Assembly (NCBI RefSeq): GCF_018100805.1
Contig: NZ_JAGJEA010000004.1
Span: 310,001 to 374,000 of the forward strand
Source of the DNA: Aquimarina sp. MMG016
Lineage (GTDB): Bacteria; Bacteroidota; Bacteroidia; Flavobacteriales; Flavobacteriaceae
DNA: 64,000 nucleotides
Direction of reading: 5' to 3'
The position numbers and the translations under genes were made by a program. Below the pieces are notes generated by a model. It had not been told where the DNA came from, made no database searches, and saw only the letters and a list, made by a program, of their open reading frames with translations. Below are positions 51,149 through 59,666 of this stretch, piece by piece; within the stretch, counting starts at the first letter, position 1; every line of letters begins with the position of its first letter.

Positions 51149-51751
51149 TTATTCCAGTACAGGCGCCAAATCAATATAACTATAATTGACTTCTCCTATA
51201 TGTTGATATTCAGTTTCCCGATCATGTAGTTCGCCCCAACCAAAATTACGCTCTATAGTATCTTCTTTATATTCCGAAAGTAGGTCCTCTGAAAGTAAAA
51301 TATATTCTTCTATAGGAATTTTATTTTTAAGCAATCGGTGTGCAATTATAACATCCTCTCCCATTAATTTGATATTTTTACCAATGGGCACAGCACTTAT
51401 TTGTTTTCCATAATGAAGTACGATTTTTAAACCCAAAATTTCGGGAATCTTATTTCCTCCTTTTTTGTGCTTATATTTTTTACGTAATATTTTTAATTGT
51501 TCATAAAATTCTGTGTAAAATAACCTACATTGATATACCAATTCGGCAAAAGTGGGTAATCGTCCTGTTTTATAAAAGAGAATTGCATCACCTTCAATTT
51601 CTGAAACCCTTAGATCCAGTTTATTGGCGTAAATCACTTTATTAAGTAAAGATGGAATCACCTTTGAACTGAGTTCTATATCTGTAGAGCTCATAAAACG
51701 AGTAAAGCCACTTATATCAGGGATACATATTAATGTTGGTTCTGCTTCCAT
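51149..51751 (-). CDS. DUF2652 / nucleotide cyclase-like protein
   Basis: The 200-residue protein starts LICIPDISGFTRFMSSTDIEL and has VSEIEGDAILFYKTG then LGLKIVLHYGK, which resemble the class III adenylate cyclase fold (IxxxDIxGFTxF and GDAxxxxF). It probably lacks cyclase activity or has an altered one, because the second metal Asp region is degenerate. No domain for sensing is attached. It is 22 bases downstream of the DUF2254 gene on the same strand. Confidence 0.75.
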   Translation of the reverse strand: MEAEPTLICIPDISGFTRFMSSTDIELSSKVIPSLLNKVIYANKLDLRVSEIEGDAILFYKTGRLPTFAELVYQCRLFYTEFYEQLKILRKKYKHKKGGNKIPEILGLKIVLHYGKQISAVPIGKNIKLMGEDVIIAHRLLKNKIPIEEYILLSEDLLSEYKEDTIERNFGWGELHDRETEYQHIGEVNYSYIDLAPVLE

Positions 51752-51773
51752 ACTTCTATATTATTTTTGTAAA

Positions 51774-53054
51774 TCATTCTACTAAATCTAATATACGTTT
51801 TAGATCTTTATTATTACTTATATTTACTTTTAAATCGGTCTGTAAGGCTTTTATTTCATCAGATATGACCGTAACATAATCCGTACAAATTTGTTTTGTA
51901 TTCCAAACATAAATCAAAGCAGACATTAATTCGTAGGCTACCGAACTATCTGTTTTTGAGTATTCTCTTATGGGTTGTATTACGATTCGCATCAGTTCTT
52001 TTGCTGGAATTTTATTATGAATTATTAAAATCTCGCACTTAGGAATTTTTTCAAAAGTTCTGGGTTTGATCATCAATACCTGGGATAATAATTGCCCAAG
52101 TTTTGAAATGGCATTAATAGCCGTACCCGGATCATTTACTCCAGGCGAGAGTGCTTTTACAGCTACTTCAGTTAATTTAATCATCCCACCAACGCCACTA
52201 TCATCTTCGTGACGATTAGATAAAATATATAAACAAAGCTGTAAGGGTTTTATTTCATCTTCACACAGTTGACCCTTGACTTTTAAAACTGGATCGTCTT
52301 TCCAAATATGTTGATCAGCATATGGAATTATTTCAATAACATTTCCTCTTTTCTTGAATGCATTTTCTAGTAAAGAAACATCAAAAGATCTAAAATATCC
52401 GGTTTTATTACTCCGAATTATTTTCCAACTATCTCGAGAAATTTCTGGATATGCAATTTCAGTGCCTTCTTGTTGTTTCTTTTCACCTAGTATTAATTCA
52501 CTACTTTTATAAAAGATTCTATTTATAATATTATGTATTTGTATTGCCTGAGAAATACTATGGATAAAATAGACGAAAAGACCAACACAAAAAGCGCCTA
52601 AAACTGCAGAAATCATCACAGAAAACCCTACAGCATTTTTGTCTGACCCATAAGCACCTAGAGACATCAATACAATAATACTGTACAGTAAAGTTCCGAT
52701 ATAAAATCCTAATATGACTTGGTGTTTTTTGTTAGAAATAAGACCCGGTAGTAATCGAGGAGAAAAATTTGTAGATGCCTGATTTAAAACTACCATTACC
52801 ATAGTAAAACTAAAAACTGTCAACGATAAAATTCCTCCAAAAAGTGTAGATAAAATAGTCCTTGCTGTTTCAAGATCTTGAACAATTAAGAAAGGAATTT
52901 TCTTTTTAAAAGTGTGAACAACTTCTAAATTTTCGACAAACAATAATAGTATAGCTAATAAAAAGAAAGCTATGCTAATCAACACTGGATAAAAAGCTAT
53001 ACTGTTAAAAATGGTGCTTTTTAATTTCTTCAAAAACTTTAACGCAACTTTCAT
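51774..53054 (-). CDS. DUF2254 membrane protein
   Basis: The 426-residue protein has four membrane helices in the N-terminal half (for example FYPVLISIAFFLLAILLLFVENL, LTVFSFTMVMVVLNQ, ILGFYIGTLLYSIIVLMSLG) and LSLTVFSFTMVMVVLNQASTNFSPRLLPG, the characteristic DUF2254 core; the second half has VKALSPGVNDPGTAINAI. Function unknown. It is 9 bases downstream of the flavodoxin-like gene and precedes DUF2652, so 53064-51149 is an operon. Confidence 0.88.
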   Translation of the reverse strand: MKVALKFLKKLKSTIFNSIAFYPVLISIAFFLLAILLLFVENLEVVHTFKKKIPFLIVQDLETARTILSTLFGGILSLTVFSFTMVMVVLNQASTNFSPRLLPGLISNKKHQVILGFYIGTLLYSIIVLMSLGAYGSDKNAVGFSVMISAVLGAFCVGLFVYFIHSISQAIQIHNIINRIFYKSSELILGEKKQQEGTEIAYPEISRDSWKIIRSNKTGYFRSFDVSLLENAFKKRGNVIEIIPYADQHIWKDDPVLKVKGQLCEDEIKPLQLCLYILSNRHEDDSGVGGMIKLTEVAVKALSPGVNDPGTAINAISKLGQLLSQVLMIKPRTFEKIPKCEILIIHNKIPAKELMRIVIQPIREYSKTDSSVAYELMSALIYVWNTKQICTDYVTVISDEIKALQTDLKVNISNNKDLKRILDLVE

Positions 53055-53063
53055 ATTTAAAAA

Positions 53064-53783
53064 CTATCTGTATTCGGGATTTTCAAAATTCCATCGTGTA
53101 CCATCGTCCCAGGCGGATCTGGAATTCCCATAAGAAGGGAAGCCGTTCTCCTTTTTTAATATACTCGCAAGATGCAATAAATTATATGTCATAAAAGTAG
53201 TATTTCTACTGGTGAATTCATTATTCTTAGCATTCGATTCTTCATCAAGATAACTAGGTCCAGGCCCTGCTTCACCAATCCATCCACAATCCGCTTGTGG
53301 TGGGATCGAATATCCTAAGTGTTGTAACGCATATAAAATACCCATTGCACAATGCTTGATCCCATCCTCATTACCCGTAATCACACAACCTCCTACTTTT
53401 CCATAATAAATATATTGTCCTTTGTCGTTTATTTTTCCGCTCATTCCGTACAATCTCTCAATTAATTTCGTGGCCACAGATGATTTTTCTCCTAACCATA
53501 TCGGTGTTCCCATAATAAGAATATCTGCATCCATAATCTTTTCATAGATTTCAGGCCAATCGTCTTTATCCTTACCTTCTTCTTTCATATCCGGCATCAA
53601 GCCATAGGCAATATCATAATCTACCAATCGTAAATATTCCACAGATACGTTTTCTGATTTCATAATATCCATTGACACATTCATCAGGCCTTCAGTATGA
53701 CTCTGCTGAGAAGAATCTTTTAATGTACAATTAATATAAATAGCCTTGAGGTTGGAAAAATCTTTTTTTTCTGAAGAGCGCAT
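53064..53783 (-). CDS. flavodoxin-fold NAD(P)H-dependent FMN reductase-like protein
   Basis: The 239-residue protein has the flavodoxin fold of the NADPH-FMN reductase/WrbA group: AIYINCTLKDSSQQSHTEGL, the phosphate loop region, ADILIMGTPIWLGEKSSVATKLIERLYG (FMN binding) and GGCVITGNEDG. It may be a quinone or flavin reductase. First gene of a three-gene minus-strand operon. A palindrome lies ~60 bases upstream. Confidence 0.88.
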   Translation of the reverse strand: MRSSEKKDFSNLKAIYINCTLKDSSQQSHTEGLMNVSMDIMKSENVSVEYLRLVDYDIAYGLMPDMKEEGKDKDDWPEIYEKIMDADILIMGTPIWLGEKSSVATKLIERLYGMSGKINDKGQYIYYGKVGGCVITGNEDGIKHCAMGILYALQHLGYSIPPQADCGWIGEAGPGPSYLDEESNAKNNEFTSRNTTFMTYNLLHLASILKKENGFPSYGNSRSAWDDGTRWNFENPEYR

Positions 53784-53843
53784 GATTTAAGAGGTTTTTG
53801 AAATTAAACAACGTGATTTTCAATTTCAGAATTTGATCTTAAC

Positions 53844-53857
53844 ATTCCGTGCGGAAT
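53844..53857. promoter_or_regulatory. 14-bp perfect palindrome between divergent operons
   Basis: ATTCCGTGCGGAAT lies 60 bases upstream of the flavodoxin-like gene in a 326-base spacer (53784-54109) that holds no gene. A TTAAC/GTTAAC pair flanks it. It is a candidate operator for the minus-strand operon, the divergent lipoprotein gene, or both. Confidence 0.5.
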
Positions 53858-54109
53858 CGCCATTATTGTTAACTCAAACAATAATTAGAACACTTTTTAA
53901 TTTTTATTACGACTTCCTTTTTAAAACAGTTAAGGATAAATGTATATGCGCACAGTTTATCGATCCTTGAAATCTACCTTTAATTTGCAAAATAATGTAA
54001 ACTGAAGATATGGGCTACTAAAAATCAAAAACGTAAAATATCATTAGGGCAAATGTGATGTGTTAATATAAGTAGCCTTTATTTTTTTAAACTAAAAAAA
54101 CCTTTAATT

Positions 54110-54691
54110 ATGAAAAAACTTGCAGGAATATTTATGATCATCCTTTTAGTAACTAGTTGTGATGTGCAACAAAAAAAGGAAGCGAAATTACCTGATGTAG
54201 ATGTCGATGTAGATGTTGATACAGAGGCAGGTCAACTACCGACCTTTGATGTAGATTGGGCTGACGTGAATGTAGGGACTAAAACGAAAACAGTAAAAGT
54301 ACCTAAGGTCGTAGTGGTAATGGAAGAAGTAGAAGTTGAAGTACCCTATGTAGATGTAGATATGCCAAACTCTGAAGAAAGGGAAGAATTGACATTAACT
54401 GTAGAGGCTGAAGTAACTGGTAAAGAACACTCTATTGACATAAAAGAGATTATTGCTTCTAACGACAAGGTGTATGTAATTTCAGAATTAAAAGAAACAG
54501 ATCAAACATTGGGAGATAAAAAACTAAGAGTATCCGATAGAGTTATTCTAAATGCACCGGATCTTAATGTTAAACATATTATAATGGGTAAAAAGCCAGA
54601 TAGAGTTTTCAATGATCAGTATAAGTATGTAAAAGATATTAATACGTTTAAATCGGGCTTGAAAAAATCTAGAGTGATTTTCACTAAATAG
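54110..54691 (+). CDS. lipoprotein with acidic Asp-Val repeat
   Basis: The 193-residue protein has a lipobox (IILLVTSCDVQ, Cys17) and an acidic tract of alternating Asp-Val (PDVDVDVDVDTEAG) with more Val/Glu repetition (VPKVVVVMEEVEVEVPYVDVDM), followed by a mixed domain (LTLTVEAEVTGKEHSIDIKEIIASNDKVYVISEL, LRVSDRVILNAPDLNVKHIIMG). No family recognised. The DV tract would be extended and could bind metal ions such as calcium. Terminator follows. Confidence 0.7.
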   Translation: MKKLAGIFMIILLVTSCDVQQKKEAKLPDVDVDVDVDTEAGQLPTFDVDWADVNVGTKTKTVKVPKVVVVMEEVEVEVPYVDVDMPNSEEREELTLTVEAEVTGKEHSIDIKEIIASNDKVYVISELKETDQTLGDKKLRVSDRVILNAPDLNVKHIIMGKKPDRVFNDQYKYVKDINTFKSGLKKSRVIFTK

Positions 54692-54728
54692 TATATCTAA
54701 TTCCAGATAGATATGGTTAGTTGATGAA

Positions 54729-54765
54729 ATGGCCTCTTTAGATATTATTGAAGAGGTCATTTTTA
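54729..54765 (+). terminator. terminator of the DV-repeat lipoprotein gene
   Basis: ATGGCCTCTT pairs with AAGAGGTCAT (one G-T pair), 12-base loop, followed by T-rich sequence; 37 bases after the stop codon. Confidence 0.7.
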
Positions 54766-54780
54766 TTAAAAAAATAAATT

Positions 54781-55215
54781 ATGAATATTTTTGAAGTATT
54801 AAGAGAGGATCACGAAATACAGCGATCATTACTTGATAAACTGGTAGAAACGTCTGGAGATACAACCAATAGAGACGAAATTTTTAAAGAACTAAAAAAA
54901 GAATTAGCTATACACGCTGATGGAGAAGAACGCCACTTTTATGTCCCTTTAATTGATAGTGACAGAACTCAAGAAAAATCCAGACACAGCATTGCAGAAC
55001 ATCACGAAATTGATGAATTAGTCGAAGAACTTGAGAAGACAGAATACTCCTCATCAGCTTGGTTAAAAATTGCAAAACAACTCCAGGAAAAAGTAGTACA
55101 ACACTTAGAAGAAGAGGAACACGAGGTTTTTCAGATGGCAGGGAAAGTTTTGACTAACAAACAAAAAGAAACACTCGCAAAGGATTATGCCGCTTTTATT
55201 AAAGAAAATAGATAA
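54781..55215 (+). CDS. hemerythrin-domain protein
   Basis: The 144-residue helical protein has the HHE/hemerythrin metal ligands: His in LREDHEIQ, IHADGEERHFYVPL, AEHHEIDELV and HLEEEEHEVFQM. Proteins of this size bind a diiron site and act in oxygen, NO or iron sensing or storage. It starts a plus-strand run with topoisomerase IB, MscS and the AI-2E-like gene. Confidence 0.9.
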   Translation: MNIFEVLREDHEIQRSLLDKLVETSGDTTNRDEIFKELKKELAIHADGEERHFYVPLIDSDRTQEKSRHSIAEHHEIDELVEELEKTEYSSSAWLKIAKQLQEKVVQHLEEEEHEVFQMAGKVLTNKQKETLAKDYAAFIKENR

Positions 55216-55240
55216 ATTAGAGAGGAATTTATAATAGCAG

Positions 55241-56338
55241 ATGGGAGCCAATATTACAAATCCAAAATTTTTAAAACAAATTATCAAAACTCCTGAAAAA
55301 GTTATTGATCAATTGGATCTTGTATATGTGAATGACGATAAGTTAACCATCCTTAGACAAAAAAAAGGAAAAGATTTTATCTATCTACTTAACGGGGACA
55401 TATTATCAACCAAACGAGACATCAAAAGAATTGAAAGCTTGGTCATTCCTCCTGCCTGGGAGAATGTGCGCATAGCAGCTCTAGACAACGGTCATTTACA
55501 AGCTATAGGCAGGGATCTTAAGAACAGAAAACAATATCGCTATCATCCATTATGGAAAGCAATTCGAAATCAAACTAAATTTTATAAAATGTCTGATTTT
55601 GGAAAACAACTACCTAAAATACGCAAACAAGTTGATAAAGATTTAGAGCAAGAAGGCTGGCCCAAAAGAAAAGTACTTGCACTTATCATAAGATTGATGG
55701 AAGAAACTCATATTAGAATTGGTAATGAGCAATACGCTAAAAGAAATAAAACATACGGATTATCTACTATGAGAACTCGCCATCTGCACGTTGAAAAGGA
55801 TAAAATGAAATTTCAATTTGTGGGCAAAAAAGGCAAAAAACATTCCGTAACCCTAAGGAATAAAAAACTGATGCGTTTGGTGAATCGATGCGAAGAAATA
55901 CCGGGGTGGGAATTATTTCAGTATTACGATGATCAAGGAATTAAACATTCGGTAGAGAGTAGTATGATAAATGAATATCTCCATAATATTGGTGGTGAAT
56001 TATTTACCGCCAAAGATTTCAGGACTTGGGGAGCTACCACTATATCATTTGAAAAATTAATGGAATTAGGCATAACTGATAATGAAAAAGAAATTCATAA
56101 GAATATCTTAAAAGCTTATGATGCCGCTGCGCAAGGTTTAGGAAATACCAGAAATGTATGTCGTAAATACTATGTCCATCCTGCAATAATATCCGGTTAT
56201 GAAGATGGAACCATCGATAATTATTTTGATCAAATAGACAACAAAATAGTGCCAAAGAAATATTTCTCCAATACCGAACAGGCAATTTTAAAAATATTGA
56301 ATAACTATACTCCAGAATTTTTAAAACTTAATAATTAA
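55241..56338 (+). CDS. DNA topoisomerase IB
   Basis: The 365-residue enzyme is a poxvirus-like bacterial topoisomerase IB. Signs are ERKxx-type N-terminus (IKRIESLVIPPAWENVRIAALDNGHLQAIGRD), the conserved Arg in GLSTMRTRHLHVE, Lys in the GKKGKKHSV turn, DFRTWGATTISF with Arg, and the catalytic Tyr311 in NVCRKYYVHPAIISGY. It relaxes supercoils by a 3'-phosphotyrosine intermediate. It is 26 bases after the hemerythrin gene. Presence in a stress region fits relatives in other desiccation- or radiation-tolerant bacteria, but its role here is not shown. Confidence 0.94.
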   Translation: MGANITNPKFLKQIIKTPEKVIDQLDLVYVNDDKLTILRQKKGKDFIYLLNGDILSTKRDIKRIESLVIPPAWENVRIAALDNGHLQAIGRDLKNRKQYRYHPLWKAIRNQTKFYKMSDFGKQLPKIRKQVDKDLEQEGWPKRKVLALIIRLMEETHIRIGNEQYAKRNKTYGLSTMRTRHLHVEKDKMKFQFVGKKGKKHSVTLRNKKLMRLVNRCEEIPGWELFQYYDDQGIKHSVESSMINEYLHNIGGELFTAKDFRTWGATTISFEKLMELGITDNEKEIHKNILKAYDAAAQGLGNTRNVCRKYYVHPAIISGYEDGTIDNYFDQIDNKIVPKKYFSNTEQAILKILNNYTPEFLKLNN

Positions 56339-56354
56339 TAAAAAATATAAAACC

Positions 56355-57236
56355 ATGTATGATCAACTTGTAGAAGCTTGGAATAAAATGCTTTCAAAAC
56401 TAGAATCCTGGTTAGATGCCATTGTTGTCAACTTACCAAACTTGCTCATAGCCATAGTAGTTTTTATCATAGCATTGATTGCTTCAAAATACGTAAGTAA
56501 ATTAATCTTAAAACTTTTGGACAGGAGTAATTTACAGCGTTCCATGAAAAAAGTGATCGCCAAATTAGTTTCTATTGTTGTCATACTTCTTGGACTCTTT
56601 CTGATTTTAGGTATATTGAATCTTGGAAAAGCGTTAAACACCATACTCGCTGGCGCGGGAGTTGCAGGATTAGCCGTTGGTTTAGCATTACAGGGTGCTT
56701 TAGCTAATACCTATTCGGGTATTATCTTATCTTATATTAAAAATTTAAAATATGGTGATTGGATAGAGACCAATGACTATGAAGGCGAGGTAATCGACAT
56801 TGACCTGAGAGCAGTAACCATTAAACAAGTAGATAACAATTTAGTTTACATTCCCAATAAATTGGTGGTAGAAAACCCTATTAAAAATTATTCTACCACA
56901 TCGCAATCCAGAGTTATTTTAGAATGTGGTGTTGGATACGAATCTGACTTAAGACAGGTACAGCAACTCACTATTGATACCGTTGTTAACAATTTTAAAG
57001 CTGTAGAAAATAAAGATGACGTATTGTTCTTATGGAGAGGGTTTGGAGATAGTTCCATTAACTATGAGCTTCGTTTTTGGATCAATTCTACCTCAGCATT
57101 AGAAGTAGCAAAAGCAAAGAGTGAAACCATGATGTTGATCAAAGAGGTGTATGATGAAAAAGGCATCAATATACCGTTCCCGATACGTACATTAGATTTT
57201 CCCAAGGAATTCAATTTAATGAAAGAAAAAAAATAA
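56355..57236 (+). CDS. mechanosensitive channel MscS family (copy 2)
   Basis: The 293-residue protein has three membrane helices, the pore pattern ILAGAGVAGLAVGLALQGALANTYSGIILSYI, the beta domain (KYGDWIETNDYEGEVIDIDLRAVTIKQVDNNLVYIPNKLVVENPIKNYS) and a C-terminal alpha/beta part. It differs from the copy at 44096 and so is not a recent duplicate. It is 17 bases after the topoisomerase gene. Confidence 0.94.
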   Translation: MYDQLVEAWNKMLSKLESWLDAIVVNLPNLLIAIVVFIIALIASKYVSKLILKLLDRSNLQRSMKKVIAKLVSIVVILLGLFLILGILNLGKALNTILAGAGVAGLAVGLALQGALANTYSGIILSYIKNLKYGDWIETNDYEGEVIDIDLRAVTIKQVDNNLVYIPNKLVVENPIKNYSTTSQSRVILECGVGYESDLRQVQQLTIDTVVNNFKAVENKDDVLFLWRGFGDSSINYELRFWINSTSALEVAKAKSETMMLIKEVYDEKGINIPFPIRTLDFPKEFNLMKEKK

Positions 57237-57270
57237 GATGTTTTTAAAGCGTAAAATCAAAAAATTATAA

Positions 57271-58302
57271 ATGAAAAATATAAGCCCAAATGTTGTACGG
57301 CAAGTTTTTGTGTTACTTCTTATTTTCTTAATTGGTGGACTTATCTTTATCGAAATCCTTCCATATCTATCGGGTATCCTGGGAGCGATCACTATTTATG
57401 TCATTTTACGAAAGTGGATGGCACTTCTAGTCCGAAAAGGTTGGCATCCTGATCTTGCTGCGGTCACGTTACTTATTGGATCTTTTTTAGGAATATTGGT
57501 TCCAGTGGTTGGTTTAATTTCAATGTTAAGTAATAAAATTGGAAGTGTTGCCGGGAATTTTGAAAAAGTCATTTTAGCACTTAAAGGAAGACTAGATACT
57601 TGGGAAAATCAGATTGGTTACGATCTCAGCTCACAATTAGATGCTGAAGCTATTTCAGATTGGACCACAGAAAACTTACAAAGTTTCGCAGGAGGGACTT
57701 TTAATGTCTTTGTATCCATAGGAATTATGTATTTTCTTCTTTATTACATGTTTACCAATAGGAAAATGTTGCGAGAATCGCTTTTTGATTATATTCCGAT
57801 TAACAAGGATAATTTAAAAATTATAGGAGATGAAAGCCAAAAAATGGTTAGATCTAATGCAGTGGGTATTCCATTAGTCGCTATTGTACAAGGAATAGTC
57901 GCTCTTATTGGATTTCTGATATTCGGTATCGAAGATCCATTATTCTGGTTCGTTATCGTAATCGTTGGATCTATGATTCCATTTGTAGGTACTATTATTG
58001 GCATATTACCTGTATTCATAATTACTCACTCAATCGGAAACGTTTTTCAGGCATGGGGAATTTTAATATACGGACTGGTTGTTGTTGGATTTTCTGACAA
58101 CTTAGTTCGACTATACGTTTTACAAAAGTTAGATAACGTACATCCCATAATAACGCTTATTGGAGTCATTGTCGGAGTTCCTTTATTTGGTTTTATAGGC
58201 TTAATTTTTGGACCATTATTAATTAGTCTATTTTTAATAGTTGTACAAATTTACAAATCCGAATATGGCAAGGCCGATAATACAGGACAGGAAAGATTGT
58301 AA
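57271..58302 (+). CDS. AI-2E family (TqsA/PerM) transporter
   Basis: The 343-residue protein has about eight membrane helices arranged in the AI-2E (UPF0118) pattern: VLLLIFLIGGLIFIEILPYLSGILGAITIYVIL, a cytosolic-periplasmic stalk, LLYYMFTNRKMLRESLFDYIP, and the C-terminal GSMIPFVGTIIGILPVFIIT plus GLIFGPLLISLFLIVVQIY. Some members export autoinducer-2; other roles include Na+ (Li+) export. It ends the plus-strand run. Confidence 0.9.
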   Translation: MKNISPNVVRQVFVLLLIFLIGGLIFIEILPYLSGILGAITIYVILRKWMALLVRKGWHPDLAAVTLLIGSFLGILVPVVGLISMLSNKIGSVAGNFEKVILALKGRLDTWENQIGYDLSSQLDAEAISDWTTENLQSFAGGTFNVFVSIGIMYFLLYYMFTNRKMLRESLFDYIPINKDNLKIIGDESQKMVRSNAVGIPLVAIVQGIVALIGFLIFGIEDPLFWFVIVIVGSMIPFVGTIIGILPVFIITHSIGNVFQAWGILIYGLVVVGFSDNLVRLYVLQKLDNVHPIITLIGVIVGVPLFGFIGLIFGPLLISLFLIVVQIYKSEYGKADNTGQERL

Positions 58303-58326
58303 AGTCAATTAAAAAACATTTACAAT

Positions 58327-58671
58327 CTAACTATAACCGCTCTGAAGCCTAAAAAATCTTAGTTGCTCCTTCTCATATTCCTTTTTCCTAAGTTCTTCAA
58401 TGATATCATCTCCTTCTATACCATTGAATATTAAGGAGGTATTAAGTCTAGTTAATATTTCCAATACATCTATAGGCAACGAGTTGTCTTCCAAACAAAT
58501 GTTACATTTTTTAATTATTTTTTGATCATAGCTTAAACAACTACGAACCAACGAAGTCTGTAGATTTTTTCCAAAAGAAAATTTAGAATCAGGTATGATA
58601 CTCTTAAGTTTATTTTTATCAACCTGGGATACTTTTAAATCGATGTTGTTATAAGTAAATACCTCGCTCAA
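58327..58671 (-). CDS. hypothetical protein of 114 residues
   Basis: No family recognised. Charged and probably helical: FTYNNIDLKVSQVDKNKLKSIIPDSKFSFGK, SCLSYDQKIIKKCNICLEDN (two Cys in CNIC), DVLEILTRLNTSLIFNGIEGDDIIEELRKKEYEKEQLRFF. No signal or membrane segment. The genes around it are on the other strand or are pseudogenes; it lies convergent to the AI-2E gene. Confidence 0.6.
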   Translation of the reverse strand: MSEVFTYNNIDLKVSQVDKNKLKSIIPDSKFSFGKNLQTSLVRSCLSYDQKIIKKCNICLEDNSLPIDVLEILTRLNTSLIFNGIEGDDIIEELRKKEYEKEQLRFFRLQSGYS

Positions 58672-58830
58672 CTCATTTGTATATTTATTTCTACATATAC
58701 TCTGATGGTTTAAAAACCTTGATAAAGTTGCTATCTGAACACGGTTAGCCGCTTTTTAATATTTTTTTTCTGCAAAAAACATCATCCTCAAAAGACGGGT
58801 AATTCCAACATTGGTTTGCATCAGAAACTT

Positions 58831-58983
58831 TTATTGGTTAACAATAAATGCATGAATAACACCTGGAAGCCATCCAATCTATGTCAAAAGTAGACTGATT
58901 AAAAAGGTTGTTCCCAAACCGTGCTTTAGAAAAACTGCAAGTGGCGGTAATAAAATATTAAGAATAATCATAAGTAATGACAT
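58831..58983 (-). pseudogene. YqaE/Pmp3 (UPF0057) membrane proteolipid with internal stop
   Basis: On the minus strand the frame reads MSLLMIILNILLPPLAVFLKHG then GTTFLISLLLT, a TAG (58879-58881), and IGWLPGVIHAFIVNQ. Both halves are typical of the two-helix YqaE/Pmp3 family, which are small stress-induced membrane proteins, with PPLAVFLKHG and GWLPGVIHA as signatures. One base change (probably CAG or TTG to TAG) inactivates the gene at codon 35 of 50. An RF1 gene is present elsewhere, so readthrough is not expected to be normal. Confidence 0.85.
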
Positions 58984-59028
58984 TATATTAATTTTTAAAA
59001 GGTCATTATTAATTATACCGTTGTTTTA

Positions 59029-59259
59029 TCATAGTGGATATACATCGGTATCATTTTTCAGAACATGTAGACCGTCTGATCTCTTTATATTTAGAACCAT
59101 ATTTGCTACGTTTTTATCTATGTTGAACTTTCTTTTTAGTTCTTTAGTGATTTTGTAGGCATATGTTTCGATAACAGTCCCAAAAAGAATGGTTTTGTCC
59201 TGACTCCATTTTACTTTGTTTCTTTCTTTAATCGTAAGTCTAAAATTTAAGACCAGCAT
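59029..59259 (-). CDS. DUF2945-like (Tudor/SH3-like) small protein, divergent copy
   Basis: The 76-residue protein has KERNKVKWSQDKTILFGTVIETYAYKITKELKRKF then LNIKRSDGLHVLKNDTDVYPL, matching the plan of the next gene: a Lys-Trp-Ser opening, a Val-Ile-Xaa-Thr-Tyr strand, and the end VLKNxxxV. It is less typical than its neighbour and is encoded 4 bases after it. Probably a degenerating or specialised duplicate. Confidence 0.72.
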   Translation of the reverse strand: MLVLNFRLTIKERNKVKWSQDKTILFGTVIETYAYKITKELKRKFNIDKNVANMVLNIKRSDGLHVLKNDTDVYPL

Positions 59260-59263
59260 TATT

Positions 59264-59476
59264 TTAATCTATCCTTGTGACTTCGTTCTCATTCTTCAAG
59301 ACTTTATCTCCGTCATCTTGCTCTATATATAATGCTTTATCACCTTCTTCTCCATTTCGAGTAACCTCAGAACCTTTAATGGTTTTAGTTACTTTGTTTT
59401 TATACGTATCAATCACTTTTCCTGTGGCTGTACCTTGTCCCCAGCTCCATTTTACTTTTGTACCTTTTCGTATCAT
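59264..59476 (-). CDS. DUF2945 (hypervirulence-associated Tudor-like domain) protein
   Basis: From ATG 59476 the product has KGTKVKWSWGQGTATGKVIDTYKNKVTKTIKGSEVTRNG then GDKALYIEQDDGDKVLKNENEV, the DUF2945 pattern, which is a small SH3-like barrel found in stress-inducible small proteins. An in-frame start five codons upstream is less likely. The divergent copy follows directly. Confidence 0.85.
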   Translation of the reverse strand: MIRKGTKVKWSWGQGTATGKVIDTYKNKVTKTIKGSEVTRNGEEGDKALYIEQDDGDKVLKNENEVTRID

Positions 59477-59533
59477 AATTTTTATTACCAAGATGAGTTT
59501 TAACCAGCTTATGTATTAGTTCAATCGAATTAC

Positions 59534-59641
59534 ATGTTAACTCAAAACGTTGAAAAGGATGTAGTTATCAAATACAATGCATTATTAAATGAGTTCACTT
59601 TTGATTTATTAGAACCATCTCTTTTTACATTTATAAAGTAA
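59534..59641 (+). CDS. possible 35-residue protein
   Basis: MLTQNVEKDVVIKYNALLNE then FTFDLLEPSLFTFIK. No family recognised; mildly hydrophobic C-terminus. Weak support. Confidence 0.3.
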   Translation: MLTQNVEKDVVIKYNALLNEFTFDLLEPSLFTFIK

Positions 59642-59666
59642 TTTTAATGTCTAGAAAAACTTACGT

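Noticed and set aside
58879..58881. TAG reassignment or selenocysteine-like recoding in the YqaE gene
   Set aside because: A normal RF1 gene is in the window, other genes end in TAG, and the other gene breaks are frameshifts, so simple mutation is the better explanation.
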